NCBI GenBank assembly: GCA_964369955.1
Contig: CAYJFQ010000008.1
Span: 1-62,669 of the forward strand
Length of the DNA stretch: 62,669 bases
Reading direction: 5' to 3'
DNA from: CAYJFQ01 sp964369955
GTDB lineage: Bacteria; Bacillota_I; Bacilli_A; Erysipelotrichales; Erysipelotrichaceae
Shown: positions 7,229 through 15,899 of the stretch, one piece after another
Layout: each line of letters begins with the position of its first letter
Numbering within the stretch: the first letter of the stretch is position 1
The notes under the pieces: model-generated
What the model was told of the DNA's origin: nothing
The model's input: the letters and a program-made list of their open reading frames with translations, nothing else
Database searches by the model: none
Made by a program: the position numbers and the translations under genes

Positions 7229-9277
7229 TTAAACTTTCATTGCAACATCCCACGCACCCCAAATAACTGTACGTAGATTGCCAACTTTTTTTGCATCACC
7301 AATAACATGAACCTTGCTAGATTTTGGAAAAGTAGGATTAGGTTTAAATCCAATAGAAGTAATAACAGTATCACAAACAATATCACTACGATTTCCTAAT
7401 TGATCTTCAACAGTTATACTCTTATCATCAATACTAACTAACTTAGTATTCAAACGAACATCTAATTTATTTAACTTAAAGAAATCTCTTAAATATGAAG
7501 TATTGGCTAAACAAATTCCCGGAGTCGCGATTAAATCATTCTTCATTTCAACTATTACAGATTTAACACCTTTATGGAATAAATCATAAGCAACTTCACA
7601 ACCTGTTAAACCGCCGCCAATAATTACAACCTTCTTACCAACTTTTTTATTACCAACTAAATAATCACAAGCTTCAATAACATTATTCTTACTGCCATTT
7701 AAACAATTAGCAATAGCGCCACTTGCGACAATAACTTCATCAAAACCTTCAGGTATTGTAGTTATCTCTGTATTATAATTAATCTTAATATTTAATTTTT
7801 TAATTTGAAGTTTAAACCAATCGATTAGTTCTCGATCTTTTTCCTTGAAGTAAGGTTGACTAGCTGGAATAAAAGCTCCGCCAAGTTGATTTGACTTCTC
7901 AAAAATTTCAACATCATGTCCACGAAGTGTTAAAACGCGACCTGCTTCTAAACCACCAATACCAGCACCAATAATTGCAACACGTTTCTTTTTACTTGTA
8001 GGAACAATCTTATATTTTCTACTTTGCATAGTTTCGGGATTCACTGCACATCTTGACATCCCCATCGTATCAGGTAAATGTTGAAGATTTGACGTCCCTT
8101 CATACTTTGACATATTAAAGCATCCATTATGACAACAAATACATGGAAGTATTTCCTCAGGAGTTCCTTCAATCATCTTAGTAACCCACTTAGGATCAGA
8201 CAAAAATGGCCTTGCAAAACCAACTGCATCTATTTCATTTTTCTCAACAGCATTAGCACCATCTTCAACAGTCATTCTACCCGCACAAACTACTGGAATG
8301 TCAACAAACTTCTTGATGTGTTTTACATCATCTAAGTTACAGTTTGCAGGCATATAACCCGGAGGATGAGCCCAATACCAAGCATCATACGTTCCATTAT
8401 CACAATTTAACATATCATATCCGGCTTCTTGTAAAAACTTAACAGCTTCTTCACTCTCTTTTAAATCGCGTCCAACTTCAACATATTTTTCACCAGGCAA
8501 AGCACCTTCTCTAAAACCTTTTGTTTTCGAAACAACAGAATACCTTAATGAAACAGGATAATCTTTACCACATACTTCTTTTATTCTTTTAACAATATCA
8601 GCCGCAAAACGATAACGATTCTCAAGCGAACCACCATACTTATCTGTTCTTTGGTTTGTATACTTAGTAGTAAACTGATCTAATAAGTATCCCTCATGAA
8701 CTGCATGAATTTCCACCCCATCAACTCCGGCATCCATACATTTTTTAGCAGTTTTTGCGAAAGCCTCAACCATTTCTTCAATTTCTTTAATTGTAATTTC
8801 TCGTGAAGGCACTTTATCACTCCAACGATTAGGATTTGGACTACTGCTAGCAGTCACAAGGTCAACATCAATAATAGGCTTAGATAAGAATCTTAAGACT
8901 TTATTAGTATAAAGAAACTCCATCAGTGAAGTAACGGCCATTGAACGACCAAAACCAGCAGTTAACTGAACAAATAATTTTGCGTCAGTCTTATGGAATT
9001 CTTTCATAAATTCCTTCAGTTCTCTAAATGCTTTATCATTTTTATAAAGCCATTGATTAGGTAATACGTTTCTGATAGGTGCAATACCTGGCAAAATTAA
9101 ACCTACATTGTTTTTTGCACGTTCTAATAAGAAATTAGCAGCTTCCTTATCAAAGTGTGTTGGCTCCATCCACCCAAATATAGATGTTCCACCCATTGAA
9201 GTCATTACAATACGGTTACTAATTTCTAGATTACCAATTTTCCAAGGGTTTAAAAGCTTTTTGATTTCTTTACTCAT
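7229..9277 (-). CDS. FMN/FAD/4Fe-4S ene reductase (2,4-dienoyl-CoA reductase / OYE family)
   Basis: A 682-aa three-domain flavoenzyme. An old-yellow-enzyme TIM barrel covers about residues 1-370 (signature EIHAVHEGYLLDQF then RTDKYGGSLENRYRF). Then come 4Fe-4S cysteines CICCHNGC at about 389-396 with a fourth Cys in SRCAVNPE, and two Rossmann motifs, VAIIGAGIGGLEAG (about 437) and KVVIIGGGLTGCE (about 547). This is the 2,4-dienoyl-CoA reductase layout, which moves NAD(P)H electrons through FAD and Fe-S to FMN to reduce an activated C=C. The spacing between the third and fourth cluster cysteines is longer than the usual 11-12 residues. It leads the AcnX operon with a strong GGAGG site, suggesting it reduces the unsaturated product of the dehydratase. 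Bile-acid and cinnamate-type reductases of gut anaerobes share this fold. Confidence 0.85.
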   Translation of the reverse strand: MSKEIKKLLNPWKIGNLEISNRIVMTSMGGTSIFGWMEPTHFDKEAANFLLERAKNNVGLILPGIAPIRNVLPNQWLYKNDKAFRELKEFMKEFHKTDAKLFVQLTAGFGRSMAVTSLMEFLYTNKVLRFLSKPIIDVDLVTASSSPNPNRWSDKVPSREITIKEIEEMVEAFAKTAKKCMDAGVDGVEIHAVHEGYLLDQFTTKYTNQRTDKYGGSLENRYRFAADIVKRIKEVCGKDYPVSLRYSVVSKTKGFREGALPGEKYVEVGRDLKESEEAVKFLQEAGYDMLNCDNGTYDAWYWAHPPGYMPANCNLDDVKHIKKFVDIPVVCAGRMTVEDGANAVEKNEIDAVGFARPFLSDPKWVTKMIEGTPEEILPCICCHNGCFNMSKYEGTSNLQHLPDTMGMSRCAVNPETMQSRKYKIVPTSKKKRVAIIGAGIGGLEAGRVLTLRGHDVEIFEKSNQLGGAFIPASQPYFKEKDRELIDWFKLQIKKLNIKINYNTEITTIPEGFDEVIVASGAIANCLNGSKNNVIEACDYLVGNKKVGKKVVIIGGGLTGCEVAYDLFHKGVKSVIVEMKNDLIATPGICLANTSYLRDFFKLNKLDVRLNTKLVSIDDKSITVEDQLGNRSDIVCDTVITSIGFKPNPTFPKSSKVHVIGDAKKVGNLRTVIWGAWDVAMKV

Positions 9278-9355
9278 ATATCCTCCTTAAATTTGTTAAT
9301 ATATTCTAATTTTAGCATAATAAATTTTAGCTATACACATAGTATCAAAAACTAA

Positions 9356-9385
9356 AAAAGCAACCTTATACACTAAGTTGCTTTT
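9356..9385 (-). terminator. Terminator after the Cna-B surface-protein gene
   Basis: Inverted repeat AAAAGCAAC..TTA (9356-9368) with TAAGTTGCTTTT (9374-9385), one bulged base, T-rich on the minus-strand exit side. It is positioned 21 bases after the surface-protein stop and before the ene-reductase promoter region. The symmetric A/T flanks would allow some bidirectional function. Confidence 0.75.
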
Positions 9386-9406
9386 ATACTTAACTAATTC
9401 CAAAAT

Positions 9407-11680
9407 CTAATTTTTGGCTTTATTTTTTAAGTTAGTTTTTAATAAACTGAAAATTCCAAGAATTATTCCTAAAACATAGATTACTAATAAGGAATCATCA
9501 CCAGTATCCGGAATATTTGTTTCTTTATTTATTTCATCAGAAATCGGCGCATCAGCAGAAATTAACTCATTAGTAAGCACTAATTCGATATCTGTATCAT
9601 CAACAATACTTATTTGAATCCCTTCCATTGTATCATCAACATCATCTACACCCCTTAAAGAATCTTCTTGATAGCCAATTGGAGTTACCGTTTCTTCTAA
9701 CGTATATTTTCCTAATGGTAATAATGGGAATACATACTTACCATTAGTAGGATCGAATTCACTAAAGTAAACATCGCTACCGTTTGTAAGTGTGAAACTT
9801 GCTCCTTCAAGAATTATTGTTGGATTGACAGAATCTTGTTTAATGATTGATAATTCAGTTCCTTCAGATTTTCTGTTAGTTCCTTCAAAATAGAAATAGC
9901 GATCTTCTTCTGTTACTTCAATTTCAAACCAATTATCATTTAAAGTATCACTACTATATAAAACATGAGTTCCATTAGGTTGTCTTTTGTATAATTTTAA
10001 AGTACTTGTTATATATCCATCAGCAGAAGATTTTTCATATATTCTATATCTTCCAACTGGCATATTTTCAAATAAAACACTTCCAAGATTATCAGTAACT
10101 TTAGATGAAATAAATTCTTCTTTACCGTCAATTATCTGATATAAATCAAATTGCGCATCTGTAATCTCTTGCTCTGTAGCAGTTGTGTATCCATTTTCAT
10201 CGTATTTATATAAATACAGAATACCTGTAGGCGTTCCAGAAGCACCACCATCACTGCTCGCTACAAGAAAACGATTACTTGAAGCTTCTTCTTCAACATT
10301 TCCATCATAACTTAATGTTATTTCGTTAGAATACTCTCTTCCTGGAATAACATCCATTGACGAGTGAAAATTAATCATGTAACAAATTGCTCTATTATCT
10401 ATAAACGATTCAATCGCAATTGTATCCTTTGTTCCATCATACTCTGTTAGTGTATAGGATGGTGTATTCTCACCAATAGATTGAATTATAGTTTTTACTT
10501 CCTCATTTGTTAGACCTTTGCTTTTTCTTAATATTGTCTCAAGAGCAGCGTTATCAGGAGCATATTTAACGCCATTATCTAAAATATTGCCAAGGTTTAT
10601 TATAGCTATTTTACCGTCAGATGATATTCCGTAAGCCGGTGCATTTTCAGGTGCACTTAGTGCTGATTCCCATTCTTCTACACTTGAGTAATCGGTGTCA
10701 TAATATCTATCGATTCCAAGTGCAGCCATGCTCGGTGTCCATGAAGCTGTCCAATATGCTCCTGTTACCCCCTCCGCATTATGAGGTGTAAAGTATGGAA
10801 GTCTAATACTCATATTTGTAAAGACATGACCATCTTGCTCAATCTCATCTCTAATAACCACATTTTCATGTGCTTCAAATGTATCTCCTTGACGAAGATG
10901 TGATGTATTTAAGTAGTCATCATATCCAAATCTGACAGTCCATAAACCTGTAGCTTCACCAGGACTACTTGGAGATAATTTTCCAGCTGCATTCTTAGCG
11001 ATATTAGGCATTTGATTAGGTCTAGCCATACCTGCGCCATATCCTTCTTGCTCGTGCCTTGGTGGTATATACTCAGGATTTTTTATCGTTGCATCTATAT
11101 TAATATCAGGAAATGTAAGAATAGCTTCTTCACTGACACTGTTTGTATAAGTTACAAATCCGTCTAAATTAAAATACCCTTCTCTGTCTGCAATTACAGC
11201 AGAAAAATTACTATGAGCAATAAATTCAATATAAGCTTTTGTAGTTCCATCAACCACTTCTGAAGCAATTCTCCAATACCCAATCAAAGTATTGTCAATA
11301 CCATTGTAAATTGGTAAAAACCCATTTTCACTTACGAAACAATTAATAGTTAATTGTCTAGGAAGTGTAATTTTAAAATAATCACCCTCTTTTATTACTG
11401 GCTCACTATCATCAATTTTCCATGAATATTCTAGTTTTATTGCTTCTTTATACTCAAGATCGATATCATCCAGCATAACTATATTATCCTCAATTACTGT
11501 AATTTCTTTTCCATAAGTTCTATCGTAAAATGAAAATAGATCAGTACTAATATTAATTATATCAGTAATATCATTTCCATTTGGTGTAGGTATAGAACTA
11601 GCGAAATTAATCGAAGTACTAGATAACATAAGTATAGCTGTAATAAAAAAAGTTAATATTCCCCTAATATATTTTTTCAT
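9407..11680 (-). CDS. Sortase-type (IPDTG) anchored surface protein with Cna-B/SpaA domains
   Basis: A 757-aa secreted wall protein. A signal peptide covers about residues 1-28 (positive start, hydrophobic core, ASS cleavage-like end). Residues about 45-200 and 225-465 are beta-rich adhesin-like modules similar to the class of isopeptide-stabilised MSCRAMM folds. SpaA/Cna-B (prealbumin-like) modules follow at about 485-570 (from GILYLYKYDENG) and about 610-690 (GASFTLTNG, then LPLGKYTLEETVTPIGY). The C-terminus has the sorting signal IPDTGDD, a hydrophobic helix and a Lys/Arg tail. A sortase is therefore expected, but none is in the window. The gene is monocistronic with its own promoter and long leader. 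Likely roles are adhesion or a pilus-like stalk; the ligand is unknown. Confidence 0.85.
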   Translation of the reverse strand: MKKYIRGILTFFITAILMLSSTSINFASSIPTPNGNDITDIINISTDLFSFYDRTYGKEITVIEDNIVMLDDIDLEYKEAIKLEYSWKIDDSEPVIKEGDYFKITLPRQLTINCFVSENGFLPIYNGIDNTLIGYWRIASEVVDGTTKAYIEFIAHSNFSAVIADREGYFNLDGFVTYTNSVSEEAILTFPDINIDATIKNPEYIPPRHEQEGYGAGMARPNQMPNIAKNAAGKLSPSSPGEATGLWTVRFGYDDYLNTSHLRQGDTFEAHENVVIRDEIEQDGHVFTNMSIRLPYFTPHNAEGVTGAYWTASWTPSMAALGIDRYYDTDYSSVEEWESALSAPENAPAYGISSDGKIAIINLGNILDNGVKYAPDNAALETILRKSKGLTNEEVKTIIQSIGENTPSYTLTEYDGTKDTIAIESFIDNRAICYMINFHSSMDVIPGREYSNEITLSYDGNVEEEASSNRFLVASSDGGASGTPTGILYLYKYDENGYTTATEQEITDAQFDLYQIIDGKEEFISSKVTDNLGSVLFENMPVGRYRIYEKSSADGYITSTLKLYKRQPNGTHVLYSSDTLNDNWFEIEVTEEDRYFYFEGTNRKSEGTELSIIKQDSVNPTIILEGASFTLTNGSDVYFSEFDPTNGKYVFPLLPLGKYTLEETVTPIGYQEDSLRGVDDVDDTMEGIQISIVDDTDIELVLTNELISADAPISDEINKETNIPDTGDDSLLVIYVLGIILGIFSLLKTNLKNKAKN

Positions 11681-11690
11681 CTTTTTATTC

Positions 11691-11830
11691 GGGATTTATT
11701 AATCCCTTCCCCCATTCATTGATATAAGACATATCGCGCATTAATATGTAATACTTTAATTGTTTGTAACGAAATGTTCAAAACAATTAAATTGTATCGT
11801 TGTAATGAAACCCCCATCATTACGACATGC
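11691..11830 (-). promoter_or_regulatory. Structured 5' leader of the surface-protein gene
   Basis: Between the promoter (11837-11865) and the ATG at 11680 lies a leader of about 150 nt with three inverted repeats. In transcript order these are GTAATGA/TCATTAC (11817-11823 and 11802-11808, 8-base loop), a perfect 10-bp TTAATTGTTT/AAACAATTAA (11781-11790 and 11756-11765, 15-base loop), and GGGATT/AATCCC (11701-11706 and 11691-11696, 4-base loop). The last hairpin sits between a purine-rich GGGGGAAGGG and the start codon, where it could affect ribosome access. I do not recognise a known riboswitch class. Confidence 0.5.
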
Positions 11831-11836
11831 TAGTAT

Positions 11837-11865
11837 ATAATACTACATTGATATTTTCTAGTCAA
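11837..11865 (-). promoter_or_regulatory. Sigma-A-type promoter of the surface-protein gene
   Basis: Minus-strand -35 TTGACT (11865-11860), 17-bp spacer, -10 TATTAT (11842-11837). It is near consensus. Transcription would start near 11830, giving a leader of about 150 nt. Confidence 0.75.
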
Positions 11866-11923
11866 GTTGCATATAAATCAAAAATGTGTAGATCAAAAAA
11901 TATAGAATAATTGATGATTATTT

Positions 11924-14521
11924 CTACTTAAAAGATTTTAATTGTTCTTTCGCGAGTTCAAGTTGAGTTTTATAATTCTCAAGCTTCTCTTCTTCTGCCG
12001 CTACTTTGTCAGCTGGTGCTTTATTGATAAAATTTGGATTGCTTAACATTCCTTGAGCCCTCTTTATCTCTTGTGTCAATCTAGTAACTTCTTTTGTAAG
12101 TTTTTCAATTTCTAAAGTGACATCAATTAAATCATTTAAAAGCACAGAAACACTAACACTGTCAGTGTTGATTATTGCACATTCGCCAATAATCAACTCC
12201 TTATTCCAATTACCTTTTGCAACCTTTAAAACCATTTCAGATACATTGTTGTCAAACTCTATTACATTATTATTTAAATCTTTTAAGTTAAAATCTAAAA
12301 CTGTGCTAGGTTTAACATTGTATTGAGTTTTAATTTGACGAATTGCTGAAATAACTTCAATTACTTGTGTTGTTTTTTTATAATCAAGTTCATTATTAAT
12401 ACCTGTATTTGTTGGCCATTGACTTACACAAATTGAACTATCTTCAAATTGTTGGAATATCTCTTCAGTCACAAATGGCATAAATGGATGAAGTAGTTTG
12501 CAAATGTTAGTTAAAACAAGGACTAAAGTGTTAACTGTCGCATTCTTAACTTCTTTATTTCCACTATTTATACCACTCTTAGATAATTCGATATAGTTAT
12601 TGCAGAAATCATCCCAAACAAAATTGTAAAGTTCATTGCCAACTAACGCAAATTCATATCTTTCCATATTATGAGTGATACTATCTAAAACTTTATCCAT
12701 CCTTTGGATTATCCAACTATCAATAAAATTAAGCTTTAAGTCTTGTAACTTGACTTTCTCATATTCATCCATATTCATGATCACAAACTTACTAGCGTTA
12801 TAAATTTTATTGATGAAGTTCCAAGATGACTCTACTTTTTCCTCAGAATATCTTAAGTCCATACCTGGAGTTGAATTGGTGGTTAAGAAGAATCTCAAAG
12901 AATCTACTCCATACTTCTCAATAATCTCCATAGGGTCAACTCCATTACCTAAAGATTTACTCATCTTGCGTCCTTGACTATCGCGAACTAATCCATGAAT
13001 TAAACAATCTTTAAACGGAACACTATTAGTGAAATAACGAGCTTGGAACGCCATTCTAGCCACCCAGAAGAAAATAATATCATAACCAGTTACTAGACAA
13101 TTAGTTGGATAGAATCGCTTGAAATCTTCGCAATCATCAGGCCAACCAAGAGTCGAAAATGGCCACAATGCACTTGAGAACCAAGTATCTAAGACATCTT
13201 CATCTTGATAGTAGTTTTCAATATCTTTCGGTGGATTACCAACCACTAATTCACCCGTCTCATTATGATAATAAACAGGAATTCTATGCCCCCACCATAA
13301 TTGACGAGAAATACACCAATCTTCAATATTCTCTAACCATTGAGAAAAAATATTCCCAAATCTTTCAGGAGTAAAATTAATTCCTTGATCAGTGTTTTGA
13401 AACTTCAAAACCTCTTGTGCCAATGGCTTCATTTTCACAAACCACTGTTTTGATAAATAAGGCTCAACAATACAATCAGTTCTTTCAGAATGACCAACTT
13501 GGTGTAAATGTTTTTCAATCTTTACTAAGTTTCCTTCTTCTTCAATTCTCTTAACAAGTTTTTTGCGACAATCAAAACGATCCAATCCTTCAAACTCACC
13601 AGCCAATTGATTCATTGTTCCATCAGGATTCATACAAATTGGACGCTCTAGATTATGTTTTTCAGCCAACATAAAATCATTAGGATCATGAGCAGGGGTA
13701 CACTTCATAGCTCCAGTTCCAAACCCAATCTCTACATATTCATCACAAATAATAGGTATTTCTTGACCATTAGCAGGATTCACTACAAAAGATTGGTGAA
13801 GTTCTTGGTACATTTCATCATTAGGATTAACAACCACACAAACATCACCAAACATTGTCTCAGGTCTAGTAGTCGCAACATCAATAGTTTTATCACTACC
13901 TACAACTTGGTATTTAAAAGTATAGAAAGCTCCTTCTACCTCTTTATGAATTACTTCAATATTACTTAGAGCGGTTTTTGCCTGCGGATCCCAATTGATG
14001 ATACGAAATCCTTGGTAGATTAATCCATCATTATATAAATCAGTAAATACCTTGTTCACTACTTTATTTAAACCTTCATCTAAAGTAAATCTTTCACGAG
14101 TATAATCAAGAGATAAACCCATTTTAGCCCATTGTTGGCGAATAAAACCAGCATACTCCTCTTTCCACTCCCAAGCTCTCTCTAAAAACTTTTCGCGACC
14201 TAAATCATAACGATTAATTCCTTCCGCCTTTAAACGTTCATCAACCTTAGCTTGTGTCGCGATGCCGGCATGATCCATTCCAGATAGCCACAACATATCA
14301 TAACCTTGTAATCTTTTAAATCTAGCAATAATATCTTGTAAAGTAGTGTCCCACGCATGTCCTAAATGTAGCTTGCCTGTAACATTAGGCGGCGGAATAA
14401 CGATACAATATGGATCTTTACTTTTATCTCCTGCAGTAAAAAATCCAGCATCTACCCAACCTTGGTATTTATTACTTTCAACTTCTAAATGATTATATTT
14501 AGGTGCTAATTCTTTTTTCAT
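11924..14521 (-). CDS. valS: Valyl-tRNA synthetase
   Basis: An 865-aa class I synthetase charging tRNA-Val. The HIGH-type signature is PPPNVTGKLHLGHAWDTT (about residues 43-60), and the KMSKS loop is GRKMSKSLGNGVDP (about 520). Between them is the CP1 editing domain (around VATTRPETMFGDV). The C-terminal anticodon-binding domain is followed by the coiled-coil arm (about residues 795-865), rich in Glu, Lys and Leu, that is diagnostic for ValRS against IleRS. Length is normal. It is the third gene of a T-box operon, after two GNAT acetyltransferases; its ATG (AAAGGAGAATCAGATG) overlaps the preceding gene by 23 bases. Expression should rise when tRNA-Val is uncharged. Confidence 0.97.
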   Translation of the reverse strand: MKKELAPKYNHLEVESNKYQGWVDAGFFTAGDKSKDPYCIVIPPPNVTGKLHLGHAWDTTLQDIIARFKRLQGYDMLWLSGMDHAGIATQAKVDERLKAEGINRYDLGREKFLERAWEWKEEYAGFIRQQWAKMGLSLDYTRERFTLDEGLNKVVNKVFTDLYNDGLIYQGFRIINWDPQAKTALSNIEVIHKEVEGAFYTFKYQVVGSDKTIDVATTRPETMFGDVCVVVNPNDEMYQELHQSFVVNPANGQEIPIICDEYVEIGFGTGAMKCTPAHDPNDFMLAEKHNLERPICMNPDGTMNQLAGEFEGLDRFDCRKKLVKRIEEEGNLVKIEKHLHQVGHSERTDCIVEPYLSKQWFVKMKPLAQEVLKFQNTDQGINFTPERFGNIFSQWLENIEDWCISRQLWWGHRIPVYYHNETGELVVGNPPKDIENYYQDEDVLDTWFSSALWPFSTLGWPDDCEDFKRFYPTNCLVTGYDIIFFWVARMAFQARYFTNSVPFKDCLIHGLVRDSQGRKMSKSLGNGVDPMEIIEKYGVDSLRFFLTTNSTPGMDLRYSEEKVESSWNFINKIYNASKFVIMNMDEYEKVKLQDLKLNFIDSWIIQRMDKVLDSITHNMERYEFALVGNELYNFVWDDFCNNYIELSKSGINSGNKEVKNATVNTLVLVLTNICKLLHPFMPFVTEEIFQQFEDSSICVSQWPTNTGINNELDYKKTTQVIEVISAIRQIKTQYNVKPSTVLDFNLKDLNNNVIEFDNNVSEMVLKVAKGNWNKELIIGECAIINTDSVSVSVLLNDLIDVTLEIEKLTKEVTRLTQEIKRAQGMLSNPNFINKAPADKVAAEEEKLENYKTQLELAKEQLKSFK

Positions 14522-15086
14522 CTGATTCTCCTTTTGATTTGTATTCTTCTTTTAATATCGAGTAAAATAAATGATCGGAATAAATTCCATCTCTATCAGC
14601 TAATAATTTTCTCATTCTACCCTCATAAACAAAACCTAATTTTTCAATAACTCTTTGACTACCAATATTTAAAATATTGTGCCTTGCCAGTATTTTTCTT
14701 AATCCTAATTCATTAAAACAAACCTCAATTAATTTTTCACAAGCTTCTTTCGCAAAGCCTTTGCCCCAATACTCCTTATTTATTGTGAATCCAACTTCAC
14801 CAATATCATTATAAATGACGCTATCAACATCTACTACTCCAATCATTTTACCATTATCTTTTAAAGTAATTGCATAACCAATAGGTATTCCCTTCGATGG
14901 TCTTTTTAAGTATTTTTCATTAATAACATTGACAGTGTCTTCTATTGTTTGATGTAGTGGTGAACTTCGATAGAAACAATTTTCTTTATCACTAGCATAC
15001 TCAAACATATCAGCTGCATCCTTAACCATTATTTCTCTCAGAATCAATCTTTCAGTCTCGACAGTTGGAAGTTTTATATTAATCAT
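14499..15086 (-). CDS. RimJ/RimL-type GNAT N-acetyltransferase (copy 2)
   Basis: A 195-aa GNAT-fold acetyltransferase of the RimJ/RimL (Acetyltransf_3) group. It opens with the family hallmark VETERLILREI and contains the acetyl-CoA-binding region around NKEYWGKGFAKEACEKLIE (about 110-128) and RHNILNIGSQRVIEKLGFVYEG. It is a clear tandem paralogue of the gene just upstream (same opening LP.VETERLILRE and the DAADMFEYASD stretch). It overlaps that gene by 8 bases and valS by 23 bases, so all three are coupled. Relatives acetylate ribosomal-protein N-termini, but RimL can also acetylate aminoacyl-adenylate-type inhibitors, which would be meaningful beside ValRS. The actual acceptor is unknown. 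Confidence 0.85.
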   Translation of the reverse strand: MINIKLPTVETERLILREIMVKDAADMFEYASDKENCFYRSSPLHQTIEDTVNVINEKYLKRPSKGIPIGYAITLKDNGKMIGVVDVDSVIYNDIGEVGFTINKEYWGKGFAKEACEKLIEVCFNELGLRKILARHNILNIGSQRVIEKLGFVYEGRMRKLLADRDGIYSDHLFYSILKEEYKSKGESDEKRIST

Positions 15087-15636
15087 TTAAATATTCCTCT
15101 TTTAGAATTGAGTAGAATGGATGATCTCCGTATTCACCTGTTGGTCCTGATAGATACTTGCGATTTGTTCCTTCGTAAATAAAACCACATTTTTCAATAA
15201 CTTTTCTACTACCAATATTATCTACATGATGGGAAATTTGAATGATTCTTAATCCTACACTATTAAATCCTACCTCAATTATCTTTTTACAGGCTTCAGT
15301 TACATATCCTTGGTTCCAATATTTCTTGTTAATTACATAACCAATCTCGCCAACATCTCCATATCTAATTGAGTGAAAATCAATAACTCCAATCATCTTG
15401 CCATCATTTTTTAAAGTAATTGCATAACCAATTGGGATTCCCTGGTTCGGTCTTTGTAAGAATATATTAGTTATCACTTCTTTAGTATTATTTATATTTT
15501 CATGGAGAGGAAATTGTAAAAATTCACAATTCTCTTGATCACTGGCATATTCAAACATATCAGCCGCATCTTCAATCATTAATTCCCTTAGAATCAGTCT
15601 CTCTGTTTCTACAACAGGTAATTTAATATTTAACAT
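15079..15636 (-). CDS. RimJ/RimL-type GNAT N-acetyltransferase (copy 1)
   Basis: The first gene of the valine T-box operon, a 185-aa RimJ/RimL-type GNAT protein. The start at 15636 is preceded by AGGAGGAAAACG. The longer reading (from 15657) would begin inside the T-box terminator U-run and is rejected. It has ETERLILREL at residues 11-20, the acetyl-CoA loop near NKKYWNQGYVTEACKKIIE, and HVDNIGSRKVIEKCGFIYEG near the end. It is a tandem duplicate of the next gene, differing mainly in the middle and C-terminal parts, so the two may have separate acceptors. Placement directly after the regulatory leader means it responds to tRNA-Val charging. Confidence 0.85.
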   Translation of the reverse strand: MLNIKLPVVETERLILRELMIEDAADMFEYASDQENCEFLQFPLHENINNTKEVITNIFLQRPNQGIPIGYAITLKNDGKMIGVIDFHSIRYGDVGEIGYVINKKYWNQGYVTEACKKIIEVGFNSVGLRIIQISHHVDNIGSRKVIEKCGFIYEGTNRKYLSGPTGEYGDHPFYSILKEEYLND

Positions 15637-15655
15637 CGTTTTCCTCCTATAAAAC

Positions 15656-15854
15656 AAAAAAACGCCCCAAAGGACGTTATAAACGTGGTACCACCTTAAT
15701 TATTACTCAAAGATTTAACGCATCTATACGGATTTTCCTATTTACTTAGAAAATCAGTTCATTGATTACCTTCTTCTTATTTCTATATGAACTCTCACCA
15801 AACATTCACTCTCTATAATAGAACCTAAGAATACTCCCTCAAATCACAACCATT
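15656..15854 (-). promoter_or_regulatory. T-box riboswitch leader (valine-responsive)
   Basis: On the minus strand the canonical T-box AAGGTGGTACCACG is at 15697-15684. It is followed by a terminator AACGTCC/GGGCGTT (15678-15672 and 15667-15661) and a T run to 15656. Upstream Stem I elements are visible: AGTA (15835-15832), AGAGA (15814-15810) and GGTG (15799-15796). A GTA triplet at 15769-15767 is placed as a plausible valine specifier, agreeing with valS downstream. Uncharged tRNA pairing with the T-box would favour the antiterminator and transcription of the two GNAT genes and valS. Confidence 0.92.
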
Positions 15855-15860
15855 GTTAAT

Positions 15861-15889
15861 ATTTTAATATATTTAAACTGAGATTACAA
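15861..15889 (-). promoter_or_regulatory. Promoter of the T-box valS operon
   Basis: Minus-strand -35 TTGTAA (15889-15884), 17-bp spacer, -10 TAAAAT (15866-15861), placing the start just before the T-box Stem I. The -35 lies 10 bases past the stop of the ROK gene. Moderately good match. Confidence 0.55.
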
Positions 15890-15899
15890 TAAAGAATAA

